In this document: one piece after another, positions 17,501 through 25,766 of the stretch | Layout: every line of letters starts with the position of its first letter | Numbering within the stretch: position 1 is the stretch's first letter | Source of the DNA: a virus | Direction: 5' to 3' (one strand) | Virus record (IMG/VR): IMGVR_UViG_3300008261_000129 | Coordinates: 1 to 39,806 of that record | Length of the DNA stretch: 39,806 nucleotides | Program-made: the position numbers and the translations under genes | Notes under the pieces: generated by a model | Databases searched by the model: none | Told to the model about the DNA's origin: nothing | The model's input: only the letters and a program-made list of their open reading frames with translations

Positions 17501-20500
17501 CGGCAGAACCACCACTACCAGCTGAGCCAGATGTTCCACCACTACCAGAAGTTCCCGATGTTCCGGAAGTTCCAGAAGAACCGCCACTACCTGCTGTACC
17601 AGCTGTTCCGCTTGTTCCAGAAGAACCAGATGTTCCAGAAGTTCCTGAACTTCCACCACTACCAGAAGTACCCGATGTACCACCACTACCAGAAGTTCCT
17701 GATGTACCGCTTGTACCAGAAGTTCCAGAAGAACCACCACTACCAGCCGTACCACTTGTACCGCTTGTACCAGAAGAACCACCACTACCAGATGAGCCTG
17801 ATGTACCAGACGTTCCTGATGTGCCAGACGTTCCTGATGTGCCAGACGTTCCTGATGTTCCGCTTGAACCAGACGTTCCACTACTACCACTTGTTCCAGA
17901 AGAACCAGAAGTTCCCGATGAACCAGTTGTACCAGATGTTCCCGCTGAACCGCTTGTTCCAGAAGTTCCTGAAGTACCAGAAGTTCCAGAAGTTCCTGAT
18001 GAACCAGACGAACCAGAACTTCCTGATGAACCGCTTGAACCAGAAGTTCCTGAAGTACCACTTGTTCCAGAAGTTCCTGATGAACCGCTTGAACCAGATG
18101 AACCAGAAGAACCTGAACTACCGCTTGAACCGCTTGAACCAGATGAACCACTACTTCCGCTTGAACCAGATGAACCATCCGAACCTGAAGTTCCAGAAGA
18201 CCCAGAAGAACCAGCACTTCCAGATGTACCAGAAGAACCAGATGAACCAGCACTTCCAGACGAACCCGAACTACCACTTGTACCAGAAGAACCACCCGTA
18301 CCAGCAGTACCAGATGAACCAACTGCTGCTACTATATTTCTTCTTTCTAATTTTTTAGTTATACTATTCCAAATAACAACATCTTCAGATGAACCAGAAG
18401 GTAAATTACCTAATAATAAACTTCCACTAACACCTAAACTTCCACTAATAGTTAAATTAGCGTTAATACTACTATCTTTGTTTACTTGTAAGAATGATGC
18501 CGTATTTACTCCTTCCGCATTTAGAGCGTAAAGAGCGTATGATGCGGTGTATGCTAATGAAGCAGTACCAACCAACATTGATGAAGTTGCTGATGAAAGT
18601 ACAAAGTTACTAACATCTACATTTGCTGCGTTTGCTGCGTACAATGCGTAAGATGCAGTTCTAGCATAAGATGCCGATAGAACTGTCATAGATGCAGTTG
18701 CACTATTCTTAACATAATCGGTTAATTCTAAACCTTGCAAACTAGCTACATATGATGCGGTTAATGCGTAAGAAGAACTTACCGCACTAAACACAGCCAT
18801 TGATGCCGTTTGAGATGCCTTAACATAAGAAGATGCATCGGATAAAGATGCCGATAATGCTACCAATGATGCTGAATCAAATCCAGTTACTGCATCTGCT
18901 ATACCAGCTCTACGAGCATATGATGATGATAAAACCTCACCAAATACTCTATCACCTGTTATTGTACCATTAATTAAAGAACCACCACTACCAATTACAA
19001 CGTGTCCAGAAGTTAATCCAGCAAATTTAATTTGAATTGTATCTTCATTAATTGATTTAACAGTACCAGGCAAAATTTGGTCTTCAGAACCAGTTGCGTA
19101 CACTTGAACCATTGGGTATCTAATTCCCAAATTGTGTACAATTGTTAAATCACTAACATTATTAAATGATACCGTTTCAGTTAATGATGTTTCAGGTTGA
19201 GGTACAAAATATCCTCTACTTTCATCAAATCTTAAAATATCATATTCTGCACTAGCCGTAGGTCCAACTCCTTGGAAATTATATGTACCCAAAAATGAAC
19301 CCGTAAAGAATGGAGCGAATACATATTGAGATGCGGTAACTTTATTTAAATATGCCGTATTTGATACGTTATAAAAATCACCCCAAATGAATGAAGATGT
19401 ATTAACTACAAATCCTTTATCAGGTGAAATAGATGCAGTTACCGAACCACTCTTTAATATAAATGTTTCAAATGATAAGTTAGCAATATTAATGTTGTAT
19501 AATCCGCTACCATCACCAACGTATGTAGAACCACTTTGTAATATTACATTACCACCACTTACGAACACAGAACCACTCACAGTTAATGAACCTGAGTGTA
19601 TTCTAGCTGATGTATTTATATCAAGTCCTTTATCAGGAGAAATTACCGCTTGTGCAGAACCTGATTGAATTCTATCCAATTTAAGGTCTTGTAATGCATT
19701 TGCAGGGATGTTAAATAATCCACCACCATCACCACTATAACGTGCTGCTGTTATTTCAGTACTTACATCTAAAATTTCAGGTCTTTGAATTGTAGTAGCA
19801 GAACCAGATTGAATTCTATCTAATTGAAGGTCTTGAAGTGCTGATGCAGGAATATCAAAAAGATTTGCACCAGAACCAGAGAATGAACCTGTGTAAAGTT
19901 TTACATCACCATAGAAAGTAGAACCACTATCATATGATGTTACAACAAATCCTTCATTTGGTGCTACTGAAGCTGTTACGCTACCACTTACAATTCTTGG
20001 TGCTGCAGCCGCTGCTACGTTTGTAATTTGAGAACCATCACCAATAAATGCAAATGCTCTTACACTTCCACTAACATCAACTGAACCGGTAAATAATGAA
20101 CCATATGCTGAGCCGGTTTGTGAAGTTGTTACTACAAATTGTTTACCACTTGCTACCGATGCTGTTGCTGAACCACTAGCGATAAATGGTGCTGCTGCCG
20201 CTTGTACATTGGTGATTTGCGAACCATCACCAACAAAGAATTGCGCATATACCGAACCACTAACTGAAACAGAGCCTGTAAATTCTATACCAACATCAGA
20301 ACCAGTGTATGCGGTTGTTACTATTAACTTATCACCACTTGCTACGGATGCCGTTGCCGAACCACTAGCGATAAATGGTGCTGCTGCCGCTTGTACATTT
20401 GTAATATATCTACCATCACCATAGAAGAAATCAGTTACAGTCAATGAACCACTAACTGAAACAGAACCAGTAAATCTACTTCCTATTTCAGAACCAGTAA

Positions 20501-23500
20501 ATGGAGTTATTACATTAAATCCATAATCAGGTGAAACCGATGCGGTTACTGAACCAGATTTAATTTCGGTTGAGATTAATGCATCTTCAGTCAATGCTGA
20601 ACGAGGTATTCTTCTAAGATATGTACCTTCTGCGTAAATAAATGATGATGAACCTATAAACAATCCACCACTTACATCATTCAAATACAAGCTACCACTT
20701 ATATCAACAGAACCAGTAAATTGTGAACCGATTTGTGTACTAAAGAAATCAGTATCTATTGATGATGTGAATGGAGTTATAACTTTAAATCCATAATCAG
20801 GTGCTACTGAAGCAGTTACAGAACCTGATTTAATTTCCGTAGATATTAACGCATCTTCAGTAAGAGCTGAACGAGGTATTCTTCTTAAGTATTGTCCTTC
20901 TGCAAATATATAAGAACCAGAATCTATATAAACACTACCAGTTATATCCAATGAACCAGTAAATCTAGAACCAACTTGAGAACCTGTGAATGGAGTAATT
21001 ACATTAAACCCATAATCAGGTGCTACCGATGCTGTTACACTACCACTTTTAATTTCAGTACTAATTAAAGCATCTTCAGTTAATGCTGAACGAGGTATTC
21101 TTCTTAAGTATTGTCCTTCTGCGTAAATAAATGATGATGAATCAATGTAAACTGCTCCACTTATTGCGTTTACATATAAGCTTCCACTCATATCAACATC
21201 ACCCAACAATGATATTTGTGCGGATGCAGATACCGCATCTACTACATTTATAATTCCCTGCATTGCAGAGTGCATTTGACAAATATAGTATAATGTATTT
21301 GGTGCACTTCCAGAAACTAAGAAAGTTATTGTACCAACATCATCACCATTATTTGTTACCCAACTATTATATTGTTGTGTAAGTCCAGTTACTGCCGTAT
21401 CTTTAATCCAAAACGGATGACCAGATGCATTAACATTAAATGTGTATTCAGTATTTCTTACTAAAGTAATGGTTGGATTTGAACCACTTGCTGCTCCACT
21501 AAACACATAAGCGTTACTACCATCATTGGTAACATCAAATACTCTATTAAGGTCTTGCGGATTTATAATTCTAGCAGATGATGATACTATAAAACTACCT
21601 GTAATTGTAGAGAATGTATTTACTACAAATCCATAGTTAGGAGAAATTGATGCAGTTACAGAACCAGATGCCAATCTTACCGCATCTTCAACTATTGCTG
21701 AACGAGGTATATTAACTAAACCAGCACCACTACCACTAAATACAGATGCAGATACACCACTATTAAAGAAAGAAGTTCCATCGACAGATAAGCTTGAACT
21801 TAATATTGTTTTTGAACCACTTACAAATACACTTCCAGTGAATTGAGAACCACTTGCTAAAGATTGTACTTTAAATCCAAATACAGGCGAAACTGATGCA
21901 GTTACCGAACCTGATTTTATTTCAGTTGATATTAATGCATCTTCACTTAATGCGTTTCTAGGAATATTTCTTAAATAAGTACCTTCACCAAAATATGCAG
22001 ATGAAGAACCAAGCATTAATGCTCCACTAATAGCACTTATAATTACACTACCAGATATATAAACACTACCACTAATTCTTGAACCACTATATGGAGATTC
22101 TACAATAAATCCTCTATCAGGTAAAGCTGAGGCAGTTACACTACCACTTGCAATTCTAAATAATTCTTGCGAAAGTGCTGAGAATGGAATATCTGTCAAT
22201 CCAGCACCACTACCACTAAATACAGATGCAGATACACCAGATTGGAATCTAGTAAATCCACTAACTGATAAACTTCCACTAAAAGTAGAACCACTTGCTA
22301 CCGAAGTAACAACAAATCCAAAATTAGGAGATACTGATGCAGTTACACTACCACTAAATATTTTTGATGTATCCAAATCAGATATTGCCGCAACCGGAAT
22401 ATCAAATAATTGTCTACCACTACCACTAAATGAACCAGTTCTTAAAAATACAGAACCACTTAAAAATAATGAACCTGTAAATTGAGAACCCTTTTCAGTT
22501 GATTCTACTCTAAATCCAAATGTAGGTGAAACCGATGCGGTTACTGACCCAGAAAGGATTCTATTTGTATCCAATGCATCAGGTGCTAACGCTGTTCTTG
22601 GAATGTTAAATAATCTTTCACCACTACCACTATATGAAGAACCAGATGTTAATTCGATACCTCTAGCACCACTAATAAATAATGAACCAGTTAATTGAGT
22701 ACCCAACTCACCAGATTGTACAATAAATCCTTTATCAGGTAATGCAGAAGCTGTTACCGAACCACTAGCTATTTTTGTTGTCTCTAATGGTGGTATAAAT
22801 ATATTTGTTAATCTACTACCATCTCCAACAAATGAACCACTAATTTCGTATCCACTCATTGATACGGCAGTAATATTTTGTGCGGTTAAAGAGCCACTAA
22901 TACTAACACTACCAGATATTTCAGAACCTTTTTCTGCAGATTCTACTCTAAATCCATAAACAGGAGAAACAGATGCGGTTACCGAACCAGAAGAAATTCT
23001 AAATGAATCTCCAGTGAAAGCTGAACGAGGTATGTTAAATAATCCACTACCATCACCCTGAATAAATGATGCACTTATTGAGGCAGTAACTTCTCTTGCT
23101 ACAATTCTATCTGATACAAATAGACTACCACTAATAACCACATCAGGTCCTCTTTGTAAAATAGCATCTACAATATTGATTGTACCAGCCATTATACTAT
23201 GAACTTGGCATATGTAATATAAAGTAGAAGGAGAACCTACCGCCGGAGTAAATGTTATTACACCAACATCATCACCATTATTTGTTACACCAGTATTATA
23301 AGCATTTGAAGTACCTGTTGTTTGTGCTGTCTTAATCCAAAAAGGATGACCTGTAGCGTTTACATTGAATGTATATGTTATACCTCTTACTAAAGTTAAA
23401 GTTGGATTTAATCCATTTGCTGCACCCGTAAATGAATAAGCAGATGCCCCATTATTAGTTACATTAAATACAGTTTGTATAGATTCGCTTGGTAAGTATG

Positions 23501-25697
23501 TAGCTGATGCTGATATAATCATACTACCAGTGAATGTAGAGAATGTATTTACTCTAAATCCTTCATTTGGTCTAATAGATGCCGTTACAGAACCACTACC
23601 AATTTTTGAAAGGTCTAAGTCAGGAATAGCATCAATAGGAATTTCTCTTAATAATTTACCACTACCAGAAAAAGAACCGGTAAATAATTCTATATTTCCA
23701 CTTACAAATAATGAACCAGTAAATTGAGAACCACTATTTGGAGAATATACAACAAATCCCTTTTCAAGACTAACCGAAGCACTTACTGATGCAGTTACAC
23801 TTCCAGTTGCCATTAAAGTAACTTTAAGAGCATCAACAGCTAAAGCAGATAATGGTACGTTTCTTAAATATGTACCATCTGCAAATAAGAATGATGATGA
23901 TTCTATATAAACACTACCACTAAATTTAGAACCACTTTGAACAGAAGTTACAACAAATCCTTCATTTGGTGCTACTGAAGCTGTTACACTACCACTAGCT
24001 ATAAATGTAGAAAGTAATGCATCAGGTGCTAGTGCTGAACGAGGTATATCAAATAATCCTTTACCACTACCAGAGAAAACACCAGAACCGCTTGGTATGA
24101 ATATACTACCACTAACATCCACACTTCCGGTAAATTCAGAACCACTATCTAATGATTCCACTCTAAATCCATAAACAGGAGAAACGGATGCAGTTACCGA
24201 ACCAGATTCAATTCTTGGTGCGGCTGCTGCTTGTACATTTGTAAGTTGAGAACCATCTCCAATAAAAGTAAATGCTCTAACACTACCGCTTACATCAACA
24301 CTTCCAGTAAATTGAGAACCAAATGCAGAACTCGTAAATGGAGTTTGTACTCTAAATCCAAAATTAGGAGAAACAGATGCGGTTACACTACCACTTTTAA
24401 TTTCAGCAGAAATAAGAGCATCTTCAGTAAGAGCCGTTCTAGGAATATTTCTAAGATTAGTACCATCACCATAATATGTAGAACCAGATGCTAATCGTAT
24501 TGAACCACTATTAGGATTTACAAATAAACTACCCGTAATAGAAACACTTCCAGTAAATTGTGAACCGCTTGTAGTTGATGTTACTACAAATCCTTGATTT
24601 GGTGAAACAGATGCTGTCACACTACCACTAGCAATTAATGGAGAAAGTAATGCATCAGGTGCTAATGCCGAACGTGGAATATTAAATAATTTTTCACCAC
24701 TACCAGAGAATGAACCACTATAAATTCCAATTATAGCTCCACTAACAATTAATGAACCTGTAAATTGAGAACCGCTTGCTAAAGATTCAACTCTAAATCC
24801 AAAATCAGGAGATGTTGATGCCGTTACCGAACCACTACCAATTAAACTAGCAACTTCTGCATCCGGTGTTAAAGCTGAACGAGGAATATTTCTAAGATAT
24901 GTACCCTCACCATAATAAACCGATGATGATTCTAAAATTAATGCACCAGAAGTAGCTGTTATAACTAAACTTCCACTTAGGTAAATACTACCAGTAAATT
25001 GTGAACCACTTTCAGATGATATTACTTTAAATCCATCACCAGGACTTACAGATGCTGTTACCGAACCAGTTGCTATTTTTACAGCTTGCGGTAAATTAAA
25101 TAAATTTGCACCATCTCCAAAGAATGAACCAGTAAATGAACCAGTAAATGATGAACCGGTAATATTATTACCTATAAATTCACTTTGTACTCTTACTGAA
25201 CCCGTAAATTGTTGTATATCAGAATCATCATTTCCAAAAATATTTGAACCCGATGAATAAATTATTGAAGAAGATACAATATTAACAATAATTTGGTCAG
25301 CATAGATTGATTCATCAACTACCAAATTACCATGAATATATGTATTAGTATTTACATCTAAATTTCCTTCTACAAAAGATGCGGTTGCAGAACCACTAGC
25401 TATTTTAGTTGCTGATGGTAAATTAAATAATTCAGAACCATCTCCAGTAAAAGAACCTGTAAATGAGCCAGTAAATCTACCAGAAGCTCTATCTAAATCT
25501 AAACTACGAACAAATCCTCTATTACCCTGGTCATCAGAAACTACGATAGCAGGAGAACCAGAAAGTGAAGCGCTAAAGTTTGGTACACCCAAATTAGGTT
25601 CAACTTGAGATAAATCAATAAATTGATACCTGTCCTGCGTTACATTTTTTGGGTTTACAACCCTTACCCTTCCTGTTAATAGATTACTAATTGCCAT
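14505..25697 (-). CDS. Giant modular tail fibre with two cupredoxin domains and a collagen-like rod
   Basis: A 3,730-residue protein. Residues 1-2090 hold about 25 beta repeats of 65-110 residues built as SGSVTASVSPxxGFxV, SGSQFTGSVxVSGS, G(D/S)GxxLxNIPRSAL. Two insertions, about 735-845 and 1379-1487, are cupredoxin-like, with His784/Cys830/His833/Met836 and His1427/Cys1473/His1476/Met1479 matching type-1 copper ligands. Residues about 2090-2460 contain a SFNNVSDLTIVHNLGIRYP domain and an Ala/Ser-rich SSYALTASYA stalk, probably trimeric. Residues about 2460-3580 are collagen-like, broken by 11 GxDGTYFGSS elements and four TTPPxF elements. The last 150 residues are a beta-rich cap. The start has a GGAAAG Shine-Dalgarno and follows a terminator plus TATTTATA element. 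It has no S74 chaperone, so trimerisation must use another means. Role inferred: long fibre or whisker. Confidence 0.88.
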   Translation of the reverse strand: MAISNLLTGRVRVVNPKNVTQDRYQFIDLSQVEPNLGVPNFSASLSGSPAIVVSDDQGNRGFVRSLDLDRASGRFTGSFTGSFTGDGSELFNLPSATKIASGSATASFVEGNLDVNTNTYIHGNLVVDESIYADQIIVNIVSSSIIYSSGSNIFGNDDSDIQQFTGSVRVQSEFIGNNITGSSFTGSFTGSFFGDGANLFNLPQAVKIATGSVTASVSPGDGFKVISSESGSQFTGSIYLSGSLVITATSGALILESSSVYYGEGTYLRNIPRSALTPDAEVASLIGSGSVTASTSPDFGFRVESLASGSQFTGSLIVSGAIIGIYSGSFSGSGEKLFNIPRSALAPDALLSPLIASGSVTASVSPNQGFVVTSTTSGSQFTGSVSITGSLFVNPNSGSIRLASGSTYYGDGTNLRNIPRTALTEDALISAEIKSGSVTASVSPNFGFRVQTPFTSSAFGSQFTGSVDVSGSVRAFTFIGDGSQLTNVQAAAAPRIESGSVTASVSPVYGFRVESLDSGSEFTGSVDVSGSIFIPSGSGVFSGSGKGLFDIPRSALAPDALLSTFIASGSVTASVAPNEGFVVTSVQSGSKFSGSVYIESSSFLFADGTYLRNVPLSALAVDALKVTLMATGSVTASVSASVSLEKGFVVYSPNSGSQFTGSLFVSGNIELFTGSFSGSGKLLREIPIDAIPDLDLSKIGSGSVTASIRPNEGFRVNTFSTFTGSMIISASATYLPSESIQTVFNVTNNGASAYSFTGAANGLNPTLTLVRGITYTFNVNATGHPFWIKTAQTTGTSNAYNTGVTNNGDDVGVITFTPAVGSPSTLYYICQVHSIMAGTINIVDAILQRGPDVVISGSLFVSDRIVAREVTASISASFIQGDGSGLFNIPRSAFTGDSFRISSGSVTASVSPVYGFRVESAEKGSEISGSVSISGSLTAQNITAVSMSGYEISGSFVGDGSRLTNIFIPPLETTKIASGSVTASALPDKGFIVQSGELGTQLTGSLFISGARGIELTSGSSYSGSGERLFNIPRTALAPDALDTNRILSGSVTASVSPTFGFRVESTEKGSQFTGSLFLSGSVFLRTGSFSGSGRQLFDIPVAAISDLDTSKIFSGSVTASVSPNFGFVVTSVASGSTFSGSLSVSGFTRFQSGVSASVFSGSGAGLTDIPFSALSQELFRIASGSVTASALPDRGFIVESPYSGSRISGSVYISGSVIISAISGALMLGSSSAYFGEGTYLRNIPRNALSEDALISTEIKSGSVTASVSPVFGFKVQSLASGSQFTGSVFVSGSKTILSSSLSVDGTSFFNSGVSASVFSGSGAGLVNIPRSAIVEDAVRLASGSVTASISPNYGFVVNTFSTITGSFIVSSSARIINPQDLNRVFDVTNDGSNAYVFSGAASGSNPTITLVRNTEYTFNVNASGHPFWIKDTAVTGLTQQYNSWVTNNGDDVGTITFLVSGSAPNTLYYICQMHSAMQGIINVVDAVSASAQISLLGDVDMSGSLYVNAISGAVYIDSSSFIYAEGQYLRRIPRSALTEDALISTEIKSGSVTASVAPDYGFNVITPFTGSQVGSRFTGSLDITGSVYIDSGSYIFAEGQYLRRIPRSALTEDALISTEIKSGSVTASVAPDYGFKVITPFTSSIDTDFFSTQIGSQFTGSVDISGSLYLNDVSGGLFIGSSSFIYAEGTYLRRIPRSALTEDALISTEIKSGSVTASVSPDYGFNVITPFTGSEIGSRFTGSVSVSGSLTVTDFFYGDGRYITNVQAAAAPFIASGSATASVASGDKLIVTTAYTGSDVGIEFTGSVSVSGSVYAQFFVGDGSQITNVQAAAAPFIASGSATASVASGKQFVVTTSQTGSAYGSLFTGSVDVSGSVRAFAFIGDGSQITNVAAAAAPRIVSGSVTASVAPNEGFVVTSYDSGSTFYGDVKLYTGSFSGSGANLFDIPASALQDLQLDRIQSGSATTIQRPEILDVSTEITAARYSGDGGGLFNIPANALQDLKLDRIQSGSAQAVISPDKGLDINTSARIHSGSLTVSGSVFVSGGNVILQSGSTYVGDGSGLYNINIANLSFETFILKSGSVTASISPDKGFVVNTSSFIWGDFYNVSNTAYLNKVTASQYVFAPFFTGSFLGTYNFQGVGPTASAEYDILRFDESRGYFVPQPETSLTETVSFNNVSDLTIVHNLGIRYPMVQVYATGSEDQILPGTVKSINEDTIQIKFAGLTSGHVVIGSGGSLINGTITGDRVFGEVLSSSYARRAGIADAVTGFDSASLVALSASLSDASSYVKASQTASMAVFSAVSSSYALTASYVASLQGLELTDYVKNSATASMTVLSASYARTASYALYAANAANVDVSNFVLSSATSSMLVGTASLAYTASYALYALNAEGVNTASFLQVNKDSSINANLTISGSLGVSGSLLLGNLPSGSSEDVVIWNSITKKLERRNIVAAVGSSGTAGTGGSSGTSGSSGSSGSAGSSGSSGTSGSAGSSGSSGTSGSDGSSGSSGSSGSSGSSGSSGSSGSSGSSGSSGSSGTSGTSGTSGTSGSSGSSGSSGSSGSSGTSGTSGTSGTSGTSGSAGTSGTTGSSGTSGSSGTSGSSGTSGSSGTSGTSGTSGTSGTSGTSGTSGSSGSGGSSGTSGTSGTAGSGGSSGTSGTSGTSGTSGSGGTSGTSGSGGSSGTSGTSGSSGTSGTAGTAGSGGSSGTSGTSGTSGSGGTSGSAGSGGSAGSSGSSGSGGTSGTSGTSGTSGSGGSSGTSGTSGSDGISGTSGTSGTSGSSGTSGTSGTTGSSGTSGTSGTSGTSGTSGTSGEDGTSGTSGSSGSSGTTGSSGSSGTSGTSGTSGTDGTSGTSGSSGSSGTSGTSGSSGSSGTSGTDGTSGSSGTSGSSGTSGTTGSSGTSGSSGSSGTSGSDGTSGTAGSSGSSGSAGSSGTTGSSGTTGSDGTSGSSGTSGSDGTSGTSGSSGTSGTDGSEGTSGTTGSSGTSGSSGTSGSDGTSGTSGTSGTSGSSGSTGSSGTSGIDGTSGTSGSDGTSGSSGTSGTSGTQGTSGSDGTSGTSGTSGLDGTYFGSSGTSGTSGTSGSSGTSGTSGTSGTSGLDGTFFGSSGTSGTSGTSGSTGTAGTSGSSGTNGTGGTSGTSGTSGLDGTYFGSSGTSGSSGTSGTSGTSGSNGTAGTSGSSGTSGLDGTFFGSSGTSGTSGSNGTSGTDGTSGSSGSSGSSGTSGLDGTYFGSSGSSGSSGTSGAGSSGTSGSSGSSGTSGLDGTYFGSSGSSGTSGTSGAGTSGSSGTTGTAGSSGTSGLDGTFFGSSGTSGSSGTNGTSGSSGTSGIAGSNGTSGSSGTSGFDGTYFGSSGTSGSSGTAGSSGTSGTSGTSGSSGTSGFDGTYFGSSGTSGTSGTSGSTGTNGTSGTSGTSGISGTSGFDGTYFGSSGTSGTSGTSGSNGTSGSNGTSGSTGTNGTSGTSGLDGTFFGSSGTSGSSGAPGATGSAGSSGTSGTTPPGFTSGTSGSGGTSGETGTSGTSGTTPPNFTSGTAGTSGETGSSGTSGTTPPGFTSGTSGTAGLTGTSGTSGTTPPNFTSGTSGTNGFSLTGATDNGLLTYQATPVAAIVESNLTFDGTTMSVTGNIASTTYRETYYDYGTGGSVTLDLSLGNNFRRQFNATSTIAFSNAPASNSFGFTFTMVNAGTYALTWPVNLDWAGGSAPILTSTGVDVLTFFTFDGGTTYYGFVVGKNMS
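15290..16510 (-). repeat. Eleven periodic GxDGT(Y/F)FGSSG interruptions in the collagen-like rod
   Basis: Eleven elements, each Leu or Phe, Asp, Gly, Thr, Tyr or Phe, Phe, Gly, Ser, Ser. They begin near plus positions 15296, 15425, 15545, 15657, 15783, 15900, 16011, 16132, 16252, 16387 and 16491. Spacing is 104-135 bases, mean about 120 bases or 40 residues. Each inserts one extra residue (Gly-Thr-Tyr-Phe-Gly) and so shifts the Gly register. Confidence 0.85.
17806..17858 (-). repeat. Near-perfect triple 18-base tandem repeat
   Basis: The 18-mer CCAGACGTTCCTGATGTG (plus strand) occurs three times in a row; only the last base of the third copy differs. The unit codes two Gly-X-Y triplets. Neighbouring repeats differ at synonymous sites, so this is probably a recent expansion. 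Confidence 0.8.
21230..21560 (-). other. Cupredoxin-like domain 2 of the 3,730-residue fibre
   Basis: Residues about 1379-1487. The strand FNVNASGHPFWIK gives His1427. LYYICQMHSAMQG gives Cys1473, His1476 and Met1479. The His-to-Cys spacing is 46 residues, identical to domain 1. This matches the type-1 copper ligand set His/Cys/His/Met, with the C-x2-H-x2-M spacing that I recall from phage cupredoxin-like domains. Confidence 0.75.
23160..23490 (-). other. Cupredoxin-like domain 1 of the 3,730-residue fibre
   Basis: Residues about 735-845. FNVNATGHPFWIK gives His784. LYYICQVHSIMAG gives Cys830, His833 and Met836. The domain is inserted directly after a beta unit ending NTFSTFTGSMIISASA, the same host position as domain 2 (NTFSTITGSFIVSSSA), so the two probably arose by duplication of a whole cassette. 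Confidence 0.75.
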
Positions 25698-25716
25698 TCG
25701 TACTTTCCAGCTTTGT

Positions 25717-25724
25717 TATAAATA
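25717..25724 (-). promoter_or_regulatory. TATTTATA element upstream of the 3,730-residue fibre gene
   Basis: The sense strand reads TATTTATA, 19 bases before the ATG at 25697 and just after the T run of the terminator at 25728-25753. The order terminator, element, gene is the same as before the sheath and gp26-like genes. Confidence 0.45.
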
Positions 25725-25727
25725 TTC

Positions 25728-25753
25728 AAAAAATCACCTATAAATATTATAGG
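25728..25753 (-). terminator. AT-rich hairpin terminator after the 304-residue gene
   Basis: The minus strand has CCTATAA, loop TAT, TTATAGG (perfect 7-bp stem), then TGA and six T. It begins 14 bases after the stop codon at 25767. The stem is AT-rich and so may be weak. A second palindrome, CGATATATATCG, lies between the stop codon and this hairpin. Confidence 0.55.
25739..25746 (-). promoter_or_regulatory. Second TATTTATA element, inside the terminator hairpin
   Basis: Sense-strand TATTTATA overlaps the hairpin at 25737-25753, 41 bases before the ATG. It could be coincidental, since the stem itself contains TTATA, or a second start site. Confidence 0.25.
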
Positions 25754-25766
25754 ACGATATATATCG

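Larger units (their letters stand above)
14958..18320 (-). repeat. Collagen-like rod of the 3,730-residue fibre
   Basis: About 1,120 residues of Gly-X-Y dominated by Gly-Thr-Ser and Gly-Ser-Ser with occasional Asp, Asn, Ala and Gly. Proline is nearly absent except in the four TTPP elements at the downstream end and one GAPG. The DNA shows a 9-base rhythm with many synonymous changes and a few exact tandem copies, for example at 17806-17858. Confidence 0.9.
19400..25450 (-). repeat. About 25 degenerate beta-repeat units in the 3,730-residue fibre
   Basis: The anchor SGS(V/A)TAS recurs 24-25 times, each followed by SPxxGF(R/V)V, an FTGS or SGS strand, and usually a GDG or GSG turn with LxNIPRSAL. 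Units are 65-110 residues and divergent at the DNA level. Two units carry the inserted cupredoxin domains. Confidence 0.8.

Noticed and set aside
9790-18320. CRISPR-like appearance of short regular DNA repeats
   Set aside because: The period is 9 bases, in frame and coding, with no constant repeat plus unique spacer structure and no cas genes.
16505-18322. Minus-strand frames rich in Leu, Val and His within the collagen-like region
   Set aside because: These are out-of-frame readings of the same repeats. They stay open only because the repeat lacks stops in several frames.
10829-18531. Long plus-strand frames of Pro-Glu-Val-Pro repeats (for example 10829-11959 and 16615-18531)
   Set aside because: They are exact antisense readings of the Gly-Thr-Ser codons. 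The composition follows from the sense repeat, and there is no ribosome site or independent homology.
21230-23490. Cupredoxins as a captured host plastocyanin (metabolic gene)
   Set aside because: They are embedded in a fibre between beta repeats, without a signal peptide or separate gene. Photosynthetic or respiratory electron transfer is unlikely.
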